From a bacterium (GTDB taxonomy: Bacteria; Elusimicrobiota; Elusimicrobia; UBA1565), in NCBI GenBank assembly GCA_004322435.1, contig SCTT01000319.1, positions 1-35,246 on the forward strand: a stretch of DNA of 35,246 nucleotides, in the 5' to 3' direction. The notes under the pieces were generated by a model that was not told the DNA's origin, did no database searches, and worked only from the letters and a program-made list of their open reading frames with translations. The position numbers and the translations under genes were made by a program. This document shows, one piece after another, positions 16,666 through 25,176 of the stretch (within the stretch, counting starts at the first letter, position 1; every line of letters begins with the position of its first letter).

Positions 16666-17651
16666 CAAGACGTCCGCGCGGCGGCCTTCGGGAAGTGCTT
16701 GCGGCGCACCTCCTCGCGCACCCAGGCGTAGGTGCGCTTGAGGCCCTCTTCCAAGCTGATCCGCGGCTCCCAGCCGAGGACCGCGCGCAGCTTCGAGTTG
16801 TCCGAGTTGCGTCCGCGCACGCCCTGCGGGCCCGGCACGTGCTTTTTGACGATCTGGACGCCCGCCGCCGCGGCCACGAGGTCCGCCAGCTGGTCGATGG
16901 AGACCATCCGGTCCTGACCCAGGTTCAAAGGCTCCGCGTGGTCCGAGCGCATCAGGCGGGAGATGCCCTCGACGCAGTCGTCGATGTAGCAGAACGAGCG
17001 CGTCTGCTTGCCGTCGCCCCAGATCTCGACTTCGGGGTTGCCCGAGAGCTCGGCGAAGGCCACCTTGCGGCACATCGCGGCGGGGGCCTTCTCGCGCCCG
17101 CCGTCCCAGGTGCCCTGCGGCCCGAAGATGTTGTGGAAGCGCACGATGCGCGCGGTGATGCGCTTTTCCTCGTTGGCGTGCAGGCACAGGCGCTCGGTGA
17201 GGAGCTTCTCCCAGCCGTAGGCGTCCTGCGGCTGGGCGGGGTAGGCGTCGTCCTCCTTCAAGGGCACGACGTCGGCCGAGGTCTGCTTGTACTCGGGGTA
17301 CACGCAGGCCGAGGAGGTGTAGAAGTAGCGCTTGACGCCCGCGCGCAGGGCCCCTTCGAGGGTGTTGATGTTGATGAGGGCGTTCGAGGAGAGGATCGTG
17401 TAGTGGTTCGCCGAGATGTAGCCCATCCCGCCCATGTCGGCGGCCAGCGCATAGACCTCGTCGACCCCTTGGGCCGCGGCGTCGGCGGCGGCGCGCTCGC
17501 GCAGGTCGCAGACGCTGAACTCGTCGGCGTCCGTGGGGGCGTATTCGGGCTTCTTCAGGTCGGCCCCGCGCACCCAATGGCCCTGGGCTTTCAGGTAGGT
17601 GACGAGGTGGTGGCCGATGAAGCCGCCGGCGCCGGTGACGAGGATTCTCAT
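16665..17651 (-). CDS. GDP-mannose 3,5-epimerase-like SDR (plant GME type)
   Basis: A 328-residue extended SDR. After the Rossmann MRILVTGAGGFIGHHL it shows, along its length, blocks I know from plant GDP-D-mannose 3,5-epimerase: LAADMGGMGYISANH, SSACVYPEYKQ, KEDDAYPAQPQDAYGWEK, RFHNIFGPQGTW, GGREKAPAAMCRK, WGDGKQTRSF and PGPQGVRGRNSDN. Cys116, Tyr145, Lys149 and Lys188 fall at a constant offset of 29 from Arabidopsis Cys145, Tyr174, Lys178 and Lys217, the residues known to act in the double epimerisation. The predicted product is GDP-L-galactose (or GDP-L-gulose) from GDP-mannose. ATG 17651 overlaps the upstream stop (ATGA). No GDP-mannose synthesis gene is in the window. The family call is strong; activity is inferred. 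Confidence 0.88.
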   Translation of the reverse strand: MRILVTGAGGFIGHHLVTYLKAQGHWVRGADLKKPEYAPTDADEFSVCDLRERAAADAAAQGVDEVYALAADMGGMGYISANHYTILSSNALININTLEGALRAGVKRYFYTSSACVYPEYKQTSADVVPLKEDDAYPAQPQDAYGWEKLLTERLCLHANEEKRITARIVRFHNIFGPQGTWDGGREKAPAAMCRKVAFAELSGNPEVEIWGDGKQTRSFCYIDDCVEGISRLMRSDHAEPLNLGQDRMVSIDQLADLVAAAAGVQIVKKHVPGPQGVRGRNSDNSKLRAVLGWEPRISLEEGLKRTYAWVREEVRRKHFPKAAARTS

Positions 17652-18565
17652 AGCAGGCTCCGATAGCGGGTGAAGGCCTTGGCCGCGCGCTCGGGCAGGA
17701 AGGCGGTCAGCGCCTCCTTGTCCTTCTGCAGCGCCGTCACCAAGGCGAGGTTCTTCTCGTAGCCGAGGAACTCGCCCACCATGTCCTTGGTGAAGTCGTG
17801 CACGTTGCGGTCCTGGCGCACCGAGGGCTTCGCAAAGACGACCTTGAACCCCTGCGCCTGCAGGTGGTACGCGCCCCAGATGTCGTCCATGCGGCCGATG
17901 CCCGGGAACATGAAGTAGTGCCGCAGGGCCTCGCGGGTCAGGAAGGTGTTCTGGGAGTTGAACGGCGCCCAGGCGTTTGAGGCCAGCGGGAAGCCGGCCG
18001 CCTCGAAGCGGCAGGCCGGGCGGTGCTCCATGCGGCAGAGCGCGTCGATGTCGGGGTCCCCGTCCCAGAAGTCGGCCTGCACGTCGCAGCGGCCGAGCGG
18101 CTCGCCCGCCGCGACCTGCGAGTAGTCGCGCTTGTGCAGGAGCTGCAGCGGGTAGCCGCGGTGCCACAGGTGGCGGTAGTTCGTGGCGCCGACGGGGTCG
18201 AAGACCGGGAGGTCCGTCTTGAAGAGGCGGCCGCGGGGGTGCGTGCCGACGAGGAGGTCCGTCCCCCAGCCCTCGTAGGGGACGTTGTCGTCGTCGACCG
18301 TGGCGACGACGTCGGCGCCCTGGCGGTAGGCGTGGAGGAAGCCCATGTTGCGGCGCTGGATGCAGCTCCAGCCGATGGCGTCGGAGAGCTCCTTGTCGAG
18401 CTCCTCCTGCATCGCCGGCGTCATGTAGAGGCCGCGACCCAGCTTGTAGTCGGCCGGGGTCTTCTTGTCTCCGACGACGACGAGCTCCCAGCCCTCCATC
18501 CGGTCGAAGAGCCGGATGGCCTCGGTGGGCGGGTTGATGGTGGTCGAGACGATGAACTTCTTCAT
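17648..18565 (-). CDS. STELLO/DUF288-like glycosyltransferase
   Basis: A 305-residue protein that I place with the STELLO (DUF288) family from MKKFIVSTTINPPTEAIRLF, GWELVVVGDKKTP (25-37), IQRRNMGFLHAYRQGADVV (69-87) and the acidic TVDDDNVPY (89-97), which replaces the DxD. NAWAPFNSQNTFLTREA and RMDDIWGAYHLQAQG (225-239) provide later conserved-looking acidic residues. STELLO proteins are GT-A-like; the plant ones are Golgi proteins linked to cellulose synthase trafficking, and bacterial relatives are little studied. No signal peptide or membrane span is seen. It sits between a GT2 gene and the GME-like gene with ATGA overlaps at both ends, so it may use the GDP-sugar made by GME. The specific substrate is unknown; another GT-A family is the alternative. 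Confidence 0.75.
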   Translation of the reverse strand: MKKFIVSTTINPPTEAIRLFDRMEGWELVVVGDKKTPADYKLGRGLYMTPAMQEELDKELSDAIGWSCIQRRNMGFLHAYRQGADVVATVDDDNVPYEGWGTDLLVGTHPRGRLFKTDLPVFDPVGATNYRHLWHRGYPLQLLHKRDYSQVAAGEPLGRCDVQADFWDGDPDIDALCRMEHRPACRFEAAGFPLASNAWAPFNSQNTFLTREALRHYFMFPGIGRMDDIWGAYHLQAQGFKVVFAKPSVRQDRNVHDFTKDMVGEFLGYEKNLALVTALQKDKEALTAFLPERAAKAFTRYRSLL

Positions 18566-19272
18566 CCCGCCTGCCCCGGGTTGGCCCCGAGCACCTCGCG
18601 GGCGAGGTACCCGAGCAGATGCGTCCCGCCCGCCAGCGCCTTGAAGTGCGTCTCGCCGTAGAAGCGCGGGCTCTCGACGGCCGGCACCTCGGTGCGCGAC
18701 TGGCGGAGCTTGTAGGAGCGGGCGGCCATGCACAGATCGACCGAGTGCCCCTCCTCCTCGACCCTCATCGCCTTGAAGGCCTCCACGCGGAAGCCCTTGA
18801 TGCCGTGCAGGATATCGGTGAGGTACGCGCCCTCGCGGCGCCACAGGAGCGCGACCAGGGCGCCCAGGACCTGGACGAACCACTTGCGCGGACGCACCAC
18901 GTCGGCGTCCTCCTCGTTGCGGCCGCCGGCCATGTTGCGGCTGGCGGCCACGAGGTCGGGTCCGGCCAAGAGGGCCTTGCGGATGTCGCTGACGATGGAC
19001 ACCGGCACGGTGCCCTTCGGGAAGAAGACGACCAGCGCGTCGGTCTTGGCTACGCGCGCGGCGTGGACGTACGCGGCGTTCAGGCCGCGCTTGGGCTGCA
19101 CGTGGACGGGGATCCCTAAACCCTTCAGGTAGTCGCCCGTGCCGTCCTTCGAGCCGCCGTCGACGCAAAAGACCTCGTCGAACTCGCCGCGCGGCAAGAG
19201 CGGCACGTCGCGGCGGCAGCCTTCGAGCTCGTTGAAGGTCAGCAGGCACAGGCCGACGGTGGGGGCGCTCAT
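18562..19272 (-). CDS. Family 2 glycosyltransferase, atypical DxD region
   Basis: A 236-residue GT2 protein. VGLCLLTFNELEGCRRDV and VFCVDGGSKDGTGDYL (34-49) are the usual nucleotide-binding blocks, and GLNAAYVHAARVAKTDALV the helix before the metal site. At the position of DxD the sequence reads VVFFPKGTVP (81-90) with no aspartate. YLTDILHGIKGFRVEAF later matches the TD..sGFR..  block of dolichol-phosphate-sugar synthase-like GT2 enzymes. A hydrophobic patch around residues 130-143 could touch the membrane. The ribosome site TAAGGGT is at 19285-19279, 6 nt before the ATG. It may be a polyprenyl-phosphate sugar synthase feeding the GT-C enzymes nearby, or a metal-independent or inactive member. 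Confidence 0.82.
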   Translation of the reverse strand: MSAPTVGLCLLTFNELEGCRRDVPLLPRGEFDEVFCVDGGSKDGTGDYLKGLGIPVHVQPKRGLNAAYVHAARVAKTDALVVFFPKGTVPVSIVSDIRKALLAGPDLVAASRNMAGGRNEEDADVVRPRKWFVQVLGALVALLWRREGAYLTDILHGIKGFRVEAFKAMRVEEEGHSVDLCMAARSYKLRQSRTEVPAVESPRFYGETHFKALAGGTHLLGYLAREVLGANPGQAG

Positions 19273-19287
19273 CGGGAGACCCTTAGG

Positions 19288-20385
19288 CTAGCAAACACGG
19301 TAGAGGGCTTCCACGCGGGCGGCCACCGACTCCATCCCGAACGCCTTCGCCCGCTCGCGGGCCCCGGCCGCGAGGCGCGCGCGGAGGCCGGGGTCGTCCA
19401 ACAGCCGCCGCAGCGGCGCCGCGGCCCCCGGGTCCGGGTCGCCGTCGAAGAGCAGGCCGCTGCGCCCGTCCTCGACCGCCTCGGCCGTCCCGCCGACCCG
19501 GCTGCCCAAGACCGGCAGTCCGGAGGCCAAGGCCTCGAGCAAGGCGTTCGAGAGGCCCTCCGAGACCGACGGAAGCACGAACACGTCCGCGGCGCGGTAG
19601 AGCGGCGCCGGGTCACAGACCGGCTCGAGGACGCGCGGCCCCAAGGCCTCGAGGGCCACCCGCTCGGGACCGGCGCCCACGCAGACGAACTGGGGCGGCG
19701 GGACCGTCCCCGCGCACGCCCGCCCGAACGCCCTCGCGAAGGCCGGCAGGCGCTTCTCCCACGCCAGGCGGCCCATGTAAAGGAACACGGGGCCGGGGCC
19801 CAATCCCAGAGCGGCGCGCAGGGACTCCTTCTCGCCCGAGGCGGGAGGCCGGAAGCGTTTAAGGTCCACGCCGTTGGGGACGACTTCCGCCGTCCCCAGG
19901 CCGTGCTCCGCGAGCTCGTCGGAGAGCTCGGCGGCGACGGCGATGAAGCGCGGACGCAGGAGCTTGAAGAGCGCGAGCTTGAGCCGTCCCGCGGCGCTCT
20001 TGGCCGACAGCGCGATCTCGCCGATGCCCTTCCCCCCGCCCAGCTTCACGACCGCGGGCTTCCCGAGCAGCCTCCCCGCCAACGCCGCGGCCAGCGCCGG
20101 GGAGGAGGCGAGGTGGGCGTGCACCGCGTCGTAGTCGCCCCGCAGCAGACGTTTGAGGCAGGCCGCGAAGAACACCGACGAGTTGAGGACCCCGCCGCCC
20201 CAGGCCGCCAGGCGCTCGACCGGGACGCCGTCGACGTCCTCGCGCGCGGGGAGACCGGGCAGGGCGCGGGTGAGCACGAAGACGTCGTGGCCGCGCGCGC
20301 GCAGCGCGCGGGAGAGCTCGTAGGCCTGGCGCTCGGCCCCGCCCAAGGACGGCGGGAAGCCCGCGCTGACCATGGCCACCCTCAC
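19288..20385 (-). CDS. Family 4 glycosyltransferase (GT-B fold)
   Basis: A 365-residue GT4 enzyme. VRVAMVSAGFPPSLGGAERQ (1-20) is the classic opening with the GGAE loop. DAVHAHLASSPALAAAL follows, then VVPNGVDLKRFRP (168-180), FLYMGRLAWEKRLP at the start of the donor domain, and FVLPSVSEGLSNALLEAL, where Glu276 and Glu284 form EX7E. VLGSRVGGTAEAVEDGRSGL completes it. The start is GTG at 20385, overlapping the upstream methyltransferase stop (GTGA); an in-frame ATG four codons later is an alternative. The 15-bp space to the next gene is one of the few non-overlapping junctions in the long unit. Sugar specificity unknown. Confidence 0.92.
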   Translation of the reverse strand: MRVAMVSAGFPPSLGGAERQAYELSRALRARGHDVFVLTRALPGLPAREDVDGVPVERLAAWGGGVLNSSVFFAACLKRLLRGDYDAVHAHLASSPALAAALAGRLLGKPAVVKLGGGKGIGEIALSAKSAAGRLKLALFKLLRPRFIAVAAELSDELAEHGLGTAEVVPNGVDLKRFRPPASGEKESLRAALGLGPGPVFLYMGRLAWEKRLPAFARAFGRACAGTVPPPQFVCVGAGPERVALEALGPRVLEPVCDPAPLYRAADVFVLPSVSEGLSNALLEALASGLPVLGSRVGGTAEAVEDGRSGLLFDGDPDPGAAAPLRRLLDDPGLRARLAAGARERAKAFGMESVAARVEALYRVC

Positions 20386-21413
20386 GGGCCCGGCCTTTCC
20401 GCCAAAAACCCCACCTTGGGCACGACGCCGTGGGCCAGTTGGCTGACGATGCGCAGTCCCGCGCCTTCGAACCAGCCGCGCACCTCCTCTTTGGTGTGCT
20501 TGGTCTGAAACGGCGGGGCCAGCCAGTCGAAGTTCTCGATGAGGCGCACGCCGAACTGGGGGTCGACCGAGTACGTCAGGTACTTGAGCACGGGCACCGC
20601 GCCGAGCAGCGTCAGCGGCCAGCACAGCGCGTAGAGCAGATGGAAGGGCATCCGCGTCGTGACGACGCGCAGGGAATCGGAGAGGAGCTGGCGCGCCCAC
20701 ACGAGGACCCACACCAACGGCAGCGCGCTCCTGAGCCAGGCGCGCGTCGAGCGCAAGGGGTTCGTCTTGAAGCTGGACCAGGGGCCGGGCGTGCCGTAGA
20801 CCCACACCGAGAGCTTCCCCCCCTTCTTGACGAGAGGGGCGATGCGGTCGAAGGCGCCCTTCGTGTCGGCGGTGTGGTGGATGACGCCGTGGCTGAACAC
20901 CAGGTCGAAGGTCCCGGCCTTAAACGGCGGCCGCAGCAAGTCCCCCTGGACGACGTGCAGGCGCGGGTTCTCGCGCATCGTGCGGATCAGTCGCGTCAGG
21001 GCGTCCGAGAGGTCCACCGAGACGACCTCGGCGCCGAGCTCCAAGGCCGCCAGCGAGAAGCGGCCCATGCCGCAGCCCGCGTCCAGCGTGAGCTTGCCGG
21101 CCAGGGCGGCGGGCGGCAGCTGCACCTCCTCCAAGAAGATGTCCCGGTCGACGCCCGGGCGGGGGCCCGGGTAGCGGTGCCACTCGAAGCCGAAGCGCTC
21201 GGCGGTGCTCGCGACGCGGCCGTCCTTCATCGCGTCGCCCAAGCGCAGGCGCGGGACGCCGTCGGCGATGGGGTACTGCACAGAGCAGCGCCGGCAGCGC
21301 AGGGAGCCGCTGTCGAGCTCGGCGCCCTCGTGAGGATGGTCGTCTAAAGAGGCGAACTCGAGCTCCCCCGAGCAGACGGGGCAGGCCAAGAGCGGGAGGA
21401 GGGCCATCTTCAT
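20382..21413 (-). CDS. SAM-dependent methyltransferase with N-terminal zinc-ribbon-like motif
   Basis: A 343-residue protein in three parts. Residues 10-60 form a Trm112-like treble: CPVC (11-14) and CRRC (40-43), then YPIADGVPRL. Residues 105-215 are a class I methyltransferase with LTLDAGCGMGRFSLAALELG, VVSVDLSDALTRL, and DLVFSHGVIHHTADTKGAF. Residues 225-290 are hydrophobic and basic (LPLVWVLVWARQLLSDSLRV, LLYALCWPLTLLGAVPVLKYL), suggesting membrane association, before a C-terminal tail with KHTKEEVRGWFEGAGL. This layout is frequent in bacterial surface-sugar loci; the substrate is not known. ATG 21413 overlaps the upstream stop (ATGA). A second ATG two codons on is possible. Confidence 0.87.
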   Translation of the reverse strand: MKMALLPLLACPVCSGELEFASLDDHPHEGAELDSGSLRCRRCSVQYPIADGVPRLRLGDAMKDGRVASTAERFGFEWHRYPGPRPGVDRDIFLEEVQLPPAALAGKLTLDAGCGMGRFSLAALELGAEVVSVDLSDALTRLIRTMRENPRLHVVQGDLLRPPFKAGTFDLVFSHGVIHHTADTKGAFDRIAPLVKKGGKLSVWVYGTPGPWSSFKTNPLRSTRAWLRSALPLVWVLVWARQLLSDSLRVVTTRMPFHLLYALCWPLTLLGAVPVLKYLTYSVDPQFGVRLIENFDWLAPPFQTKHTKEEVRGWFEGAGLRIVSQLAHGVVPKVGFLAERPGP

Positions 21414-23236
21414 ACGCTGAGACGGTACCAAACGAGCCCAGCGCGCGCCCAGGCCGCCCAGGCGAGCACGGCCGCGAGGCACAAGAGCGTCCAGCCCGGC
21501 GGCTCATAGCGGAAGTCGGCCTGAAACGGGCCGTCGGGGACGTCCACCTGCAAGAACAGGCCTTCGGCCAACCGCGTCGGGGCGGGACGCCCGTCCACCC
21601 AGGCCCGCCAGCCGGGGCACTCCGGTATCGCGAAAGTCAACGGGCCGGGCCCCGCGCCGCGCACGCGCCAGGACTCGGGCCGCGGGCTCTGCACGGAAGC
21701 CGACCCGCCGGGGACGCGGGCCAGAGCCGCGGCGCCGTCCACGCGCGCGTAGGGGGTCCCGCCGGGTCCGGGCAGGACGGCCGACACGCCCAGCGCGCGC
21801 ACGCCGGGGGCCGAAGGCGTCGCAAGATAGAGCCGGCTCGGGTCCGCGGCCGGACGCCCTTCGGCCGCGAAAGCGTACTCGGCCAGGCGCGCGGGGTAGT
21901 AGGCGGCGTAGCCGTTCACGTTCATCAGCCGGTACATCATCGTCTTGTCGGCGTTGGGCAGGCCCGGCGCCGTCAGCACCCGTTCGAGGCGCCCGCCCAA
22001 GGCCTCGGCCACCGCGCGGTTGGGCGCGAGGTACGCCGCGGCGTCCTCGGAGCCGAGGAGAGACGCGCCCGTCCGCCCCGCCTCGGCCAGCGCCGCCAGC
22101 GCGAGCACGCCCGCGCCGAGCCGTGCCGTGCGCGAGGCGCTGCGCGCGAAGCGGGCCCAACCCAGCGCCGCCGCCAGCCACAGGCCCCAAAGGGTCCAGA
22201 CGCCGAAGCGCGCGGGCACGCGCGAGAGCGCGGCCAGCGGCCCGTCCTTCCAGAGCGCCCACCACGGAGCGTGGGAGCCCGCCGCCAGCGCCGCGCCGGC
22301 GGCGGCCAAGGCCCACCCGGCGCGGGCGGCCGGCAGGGAGCCGGCTCCGGCCGCCGCGGCCGCCAGCGGCGCGAGCCCCAGGCTCAGCGCGTACTCCTCG
22401 AACCACTCCGACGGGTCGCCCGCGAACGTGCCGTCCCGCGGGTCGCCGAAGGCGCGGGGCGAGAGCAAAGTCGCCAGCGCCCGCGGCGGCATCGAGTAGG
22501 CGGACGCGAAGGCCTCCGGCAGGCCGCGGCGGTTGGAGCGCGTCAGGAGCTCCGCGGCGGGCACGGCCTGCACGAGCGCGAGCGCCGCCGCGCCGGCGGC
22601 CCCGACGAGGAACGCGCGGCCGCGGCCGCGCGGCTCGGCCAGCGACCAAGACGCCATCGCCAGGGCGTTCATCGCCGCGAACTGCGGGTGGCCGCTAAGC
22701 CCTTGGAGCGCCCAGACGCCGGCGAGGAGCCAGGCCCTCCGCTCGAGGAGGGCGAGCCAGCACCAGGGAACCCACGCGAGGGAGAAGAGCAGGGTCGGCA
22801 CGCCCTGGAGCAGCCGCCCGGCCGTGAACGGGGAGAGCGCGAACGCCGCGCCGAGCGCCGCGGCGGAGGCCGCCCCGGCGCCGAGGCGGCGCGCCAGCAG
22901 CTGCGCGCCGACGAAGGCCAAGAGCAGATGGAAGAAGGCCAGCGCCGTGAACGCCCATACGGCCGGGAACAGGCGCGTCAACGTCGCCGGCGGGTAGAAG
23001 AGCGCCGTCTGCGGGTCGGCCAGGTGCGGTACGCCGGAGAAGACGTAGGGGTTCCAGAACGGCAGGTGGCCGGCGGCCAGGCGCGACGCCGCGAGGTGGT
23101 GCAGCGGCACGTGATAGCCGTAGAGGTCGCCGAAGTTCGCGACGGCCCGGCCCGGATCGAGCAGCGCCGGGCCCAGGAGCGCCGCGAAGGCGGCGGCCGC
23201 GGCCAGCGCCCAGGCGGCGTCGCGGCGCCCGGTCAC
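21410..23236 (-). CDS. YfhO-like multi-pass membrane protein (second of a tandem pair)
   Basis: A 608-residue protein of the YfhO (GT-C-like) type with about 12 spans and a soluble C-terminal region. Near the N-terminus NFGDLYGYHVPLHHLAA (35-51) contains Asp37 in the first periplasmic loop. It is followed by LPFWNPYVFSGVPHLADPQ and ALFYPPATLTRLFP, the signature of the family. The C-terminus has PECPGWRAWVDGRPAP, a block shared with the upstream neighbour. Bacillus YfhO is needed for lipoteichoic acid glycosylation, so a polyprenyl-sugar-dependent transfer in the periplasm is the likely role. GTG 23236 overlaps the upstream stop (GTGA) and sets Asp37 at the same residue number as in the paralogue. 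Confidence 0.83.
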   Translation of the reverse strand: MTGRRDAAWALAAAAAFAALLGPALLDPGRAVANFGDLYGYHVPLHHLAASRLAAGHLPFWNPYVFSGVPHLADPQTALFYPPATLTRLFPAVWAFTALAFFHLLLAFVGAQLLARRLGAGAASAAALGAAFALSPFTAGRLLQGVPTLLFSLAWVPWCWLALLERRAWLLAGVWALQGLSGHPQFAAMNALAMASWSLAEPRGRGRAFLVGAAGAAALALVQAVPAAELLTRSNRRGLPEAFASAYSMPPRALATLLSPRAFGDPRDGTFAGDPSEWFEEYALSLGLAPLAAAAAGAGSLPAARAGWALAAAGAALAAGSHAPWWALWKDGPLAALSRVPARFGVWTLWGLWLAAALGWARFARSASRTARLGAGVLALAALAEAGRTGASLLGSEDAAAYLAPNRAVAEALGGRLERVLTAPGLPNADKTMMYRLMNVNGYAAYYPARLAEYAFAAEGRPAADPSRLYLATPSAPGVRALGVSAVLPGPGGTPYARVDGAAALARVPGGSASVQSPRPESWRVRGAGPGPLTFAIPECPGWRAWVDGRPAPTRLAEGLFLQVDVPDGPFQADFRYEPPGWTLLCLAAVLAWAAWARAGLVWYRLSV

Positions 23237-25176
23237 GCGGCCTCCGCGAGCAGGCCCCGCGCGGACCAGAGGCCCAGCGCCGCGAGCGTGACCAGGGTGA
23301 GGGAGAGGCCGAGCCGGAAGGAGAGCGGGTCGTAGCGCAGCACCACCCGCCACGGGCCGGCGGGGACCGGACGCTTCACGAAGGCCCCCAGCGCGGGCTC
23401 GAAGGCGGGGCGCGGCGGCCAGGCGCGCCAGCCGGGGCCGAGCGGCTCGGCCAGGTAGAGCCAGCCCGCCTCCTCGGCGGCCCCCGCCGCCTCGAGGCGC
23501 CCCGGGCCCGAGCGAGCGACGCTGAGCGGCCGCGCGGCCGCGGGGTCGGGGGGTTGCGCCGAGTCCGCGGGGAGCGCGGCGCCGGCCGCCGGGGGGAACC
23601 ACCAGGCGCGGGCGACCGGCGCGACGGGGGTCGAGACGTCCCAGAGCGCGGCCCCGCGCGGCGTCAGGCCCGGGGCCGAGACGGGGCCGGGCGTGAGCAG
23701 CGCGCCGGCGTCGGCCCAGGGCATCCAGCGCGCCGCCTCGGCGGCGCCGGAACGGCTTTGGATGAAGTCGAGGAAGGCGTACTGCCGGGCGGGCACGAGC
23801 GGCTCCCCGAAGCCGGTGACGGACTCGACGCGGTAGGGCGCGTTCGAGAGCCCGTAGAGGCGGCGCTTTAAATCCAGCGCGGCCTGGTCCGAGTCGGACC
23901 CGACGGCGCGCTGGGCGTGCAGGGCCTTGGGCGACATCAGCACGCGGTGCGGACCCGCCGCCGCGCGCGCGGCGGCCACGACGGGCCCCGCGTCCGTCCA
24001 AAGCGCCGCCGGGGCGGTCGGATGGGCGCCGGCCGCGTAGACGGCGAGCTCGGCGAGCGCCGCCGCCAGCGCCCACGGCGCCCAGCGCCGGCCGGAGAGC
24101 CCCCGCGCGCACAGGAGCGCGAGCAGCGGGACGAGGAGGTAGGACAGGTTCCCGGGATAGCGGACGTAACGCAGCGGCGGCAGCGCCGCCCAGAGCCCGC
24201 GCGAGACGGGGTTCGTCCCGCCGAGGAGGAGCAGGGCCGTCCCCGCCCCGTACACGAGCGCCCCGGCCGCCGCCGCGGGACCGGCCGCGGTCAAGCCGAG
24301 GAGCGCCGCCGCGCCCGGGACGAGGCCGGCGTAGGCGGTCTTCCACCACCAGACGGCCGGGTCGTAGTCGGCCGGCGGGATGAGCGGCGGAGCGCTCAGC
24401 TGCACGAGGTCCCGCGGCGTAAACGACCAGGTCAGGGCCTCCTCGGACGACAGCCCCGCGCCGCGCTTCGAGCCGCGCGCGAGCTCGAGGGCCGGCACGA
24501 GCAGCACCCCGGCGAGCGCCGCGGCGAGCGCCGCGGCGGCGGCCCAGCGTCCGGCCCGGGCCGCGAGCCCCGCGAAGCCCTCGGCCCGCCGGACGCTCAA
24601 CAAAAACGCCGCCAGCGCCCCGCCCGCCGTCATCGTGGGATAGCCGGCGAGGAAGGAGAGCGCCAGCGACAGGGCCAACGGGAGCGGCGCGTCGGCGAAA
24701 AGCAGGAACGCCGGCAAGAACGCCAGCGCTCCCAGATGGTTGAGGAACGGCAGCCGGCTGACCGCGACGCCGCCCAGCGCCGCCGCGACGGCCCCCGCGG
24801 CGGCGGCCGAACGGGAGAAGCCTCCGCGGCGCAGCGCCAAGAGCCACAGCGCGGCGGTCAGGGCGTAGCTCAGCGCGTGGTAGACGGCCAGCGCGGAGGC
24901 GAAGCCGAACAGGTGGAAAGGCGCCGTCAGAGGATGCCAGGCCGCGCACTGCATCTGGGCGGCCAGCGGCATCCCGAGGTAGTCGTAGGGGTTCCAGAGC
25001 GGAAGCGCCCCCGCCTGCGCGAGCTGCGCGGGCAGCGCGCGCCAGGCGAAGTGGATGTAGAGGAGGTCGCCCCAGTAGAAGGTGCGCCCGGCCAGACGCA
25101 ATCCGCCGAACAGCGCGCCCGCCAGGGCCGCGCCGGCGGCCAGGACCCCGAAGTCGCGGCGCGAGAGCCCGCTCAT
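23233..25176 (-). CDS. YfhO-like multi-pass membrane protein (first of a tandem pair)
   Basis: A 647-residue relative of the next gene. TFYWGDLLYIHFAWRAL (32-48) places Asp37 in the first external loop, and LPLWNPYDYLGMPLAAQMQ then AAWHPLTAPFHLFG repeats the family signature. About 12 spans follow, then a soluble domain with PLGPGWRAWPPRP matching the GWRAW block of the paralogue, and a final span. The pair probably arose by tandem duplication and long divergence. A GT-C glycosyltransferase role using a lipid-linked sugar is inferred from the family. The N-terminus SRRDFGVLAAGAALAG looks like a Tat signal, but the protein is polytopic, so I treat this as chance. ATG 25176 overlaps the ligase stop (ATGA). 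Confidence 0.83.
   Translation of the reverse strand: MSGLSRRDFGVLAAGAALAGALFGGLRLAGRTFYWGDLLYIHFAWRALPAQLAQAGALPLWNPYDYLGMPLAAQMQCAAWHPLTAPFHLFGFASALAVYHALSYALTAALWLLALRRGGFSRSAAAAGAVAAALGGVAVSRLPFLNHLGALAFLPAFLLFADAPLPLALSLALSFLAGYPTMTAGGALAAFLLSVRRAEGFAGLAARAGRWAAAAALAAALAGVLLVPALELARGSKRGAGLSSEEALTWSFTPRDLVQLSAPPLIPPADYDPAVWWWKTAYAGLVPGAAALLGLTAAGPAAAAGALVYGAGTALLLLGGTNPVSRGLWAALPPLRYVRYPGNLSYLLVPLLALLCARGLSGRRWAPWALAAALAELAVYAAGAHPTAPAALWTDAGPVVAAARAAAGPHRVLMSPKALHAQRAVGSDSDQAALDLKRRLYGLSNAPYRVESVTGFGEPLVPARQYAFLDFIQSRSGAAEAARWMPWADAGALLTPGPVSAPGLTPRGAALWDVSTPVAPVARAWWFPPAAGAALPADSAQPPDPAAARPLSVARSGPGRLEAAGAAEEAGWLYLAEPLGPGWRAWPPRPAFEPALGAFVKRPVPAGPWRVVLRYDPLSFRLGLSLTLVTLAALGLWSARGLLAEAA

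Noticed and set aside
23236-24949. Upstream part of a 1179-codon minus-strand open frame running into the 608-residue YfhO-like protein
   Set aside because: It lies over the other YfhO-like gene in another frame and has Arg/Gly/Ala-rich composition without motifs. The GTG at 23236 overlapping the upstream stop is the proper start.
25110-25176. Tat-like signal SRRDFG at the N-terminus of the first YfhO-like protein
   Set aside because: The protein has about 12 membrane spans and no cofactor-binding motif. The second paralogue lacks the motif, so the match is most likely chance.
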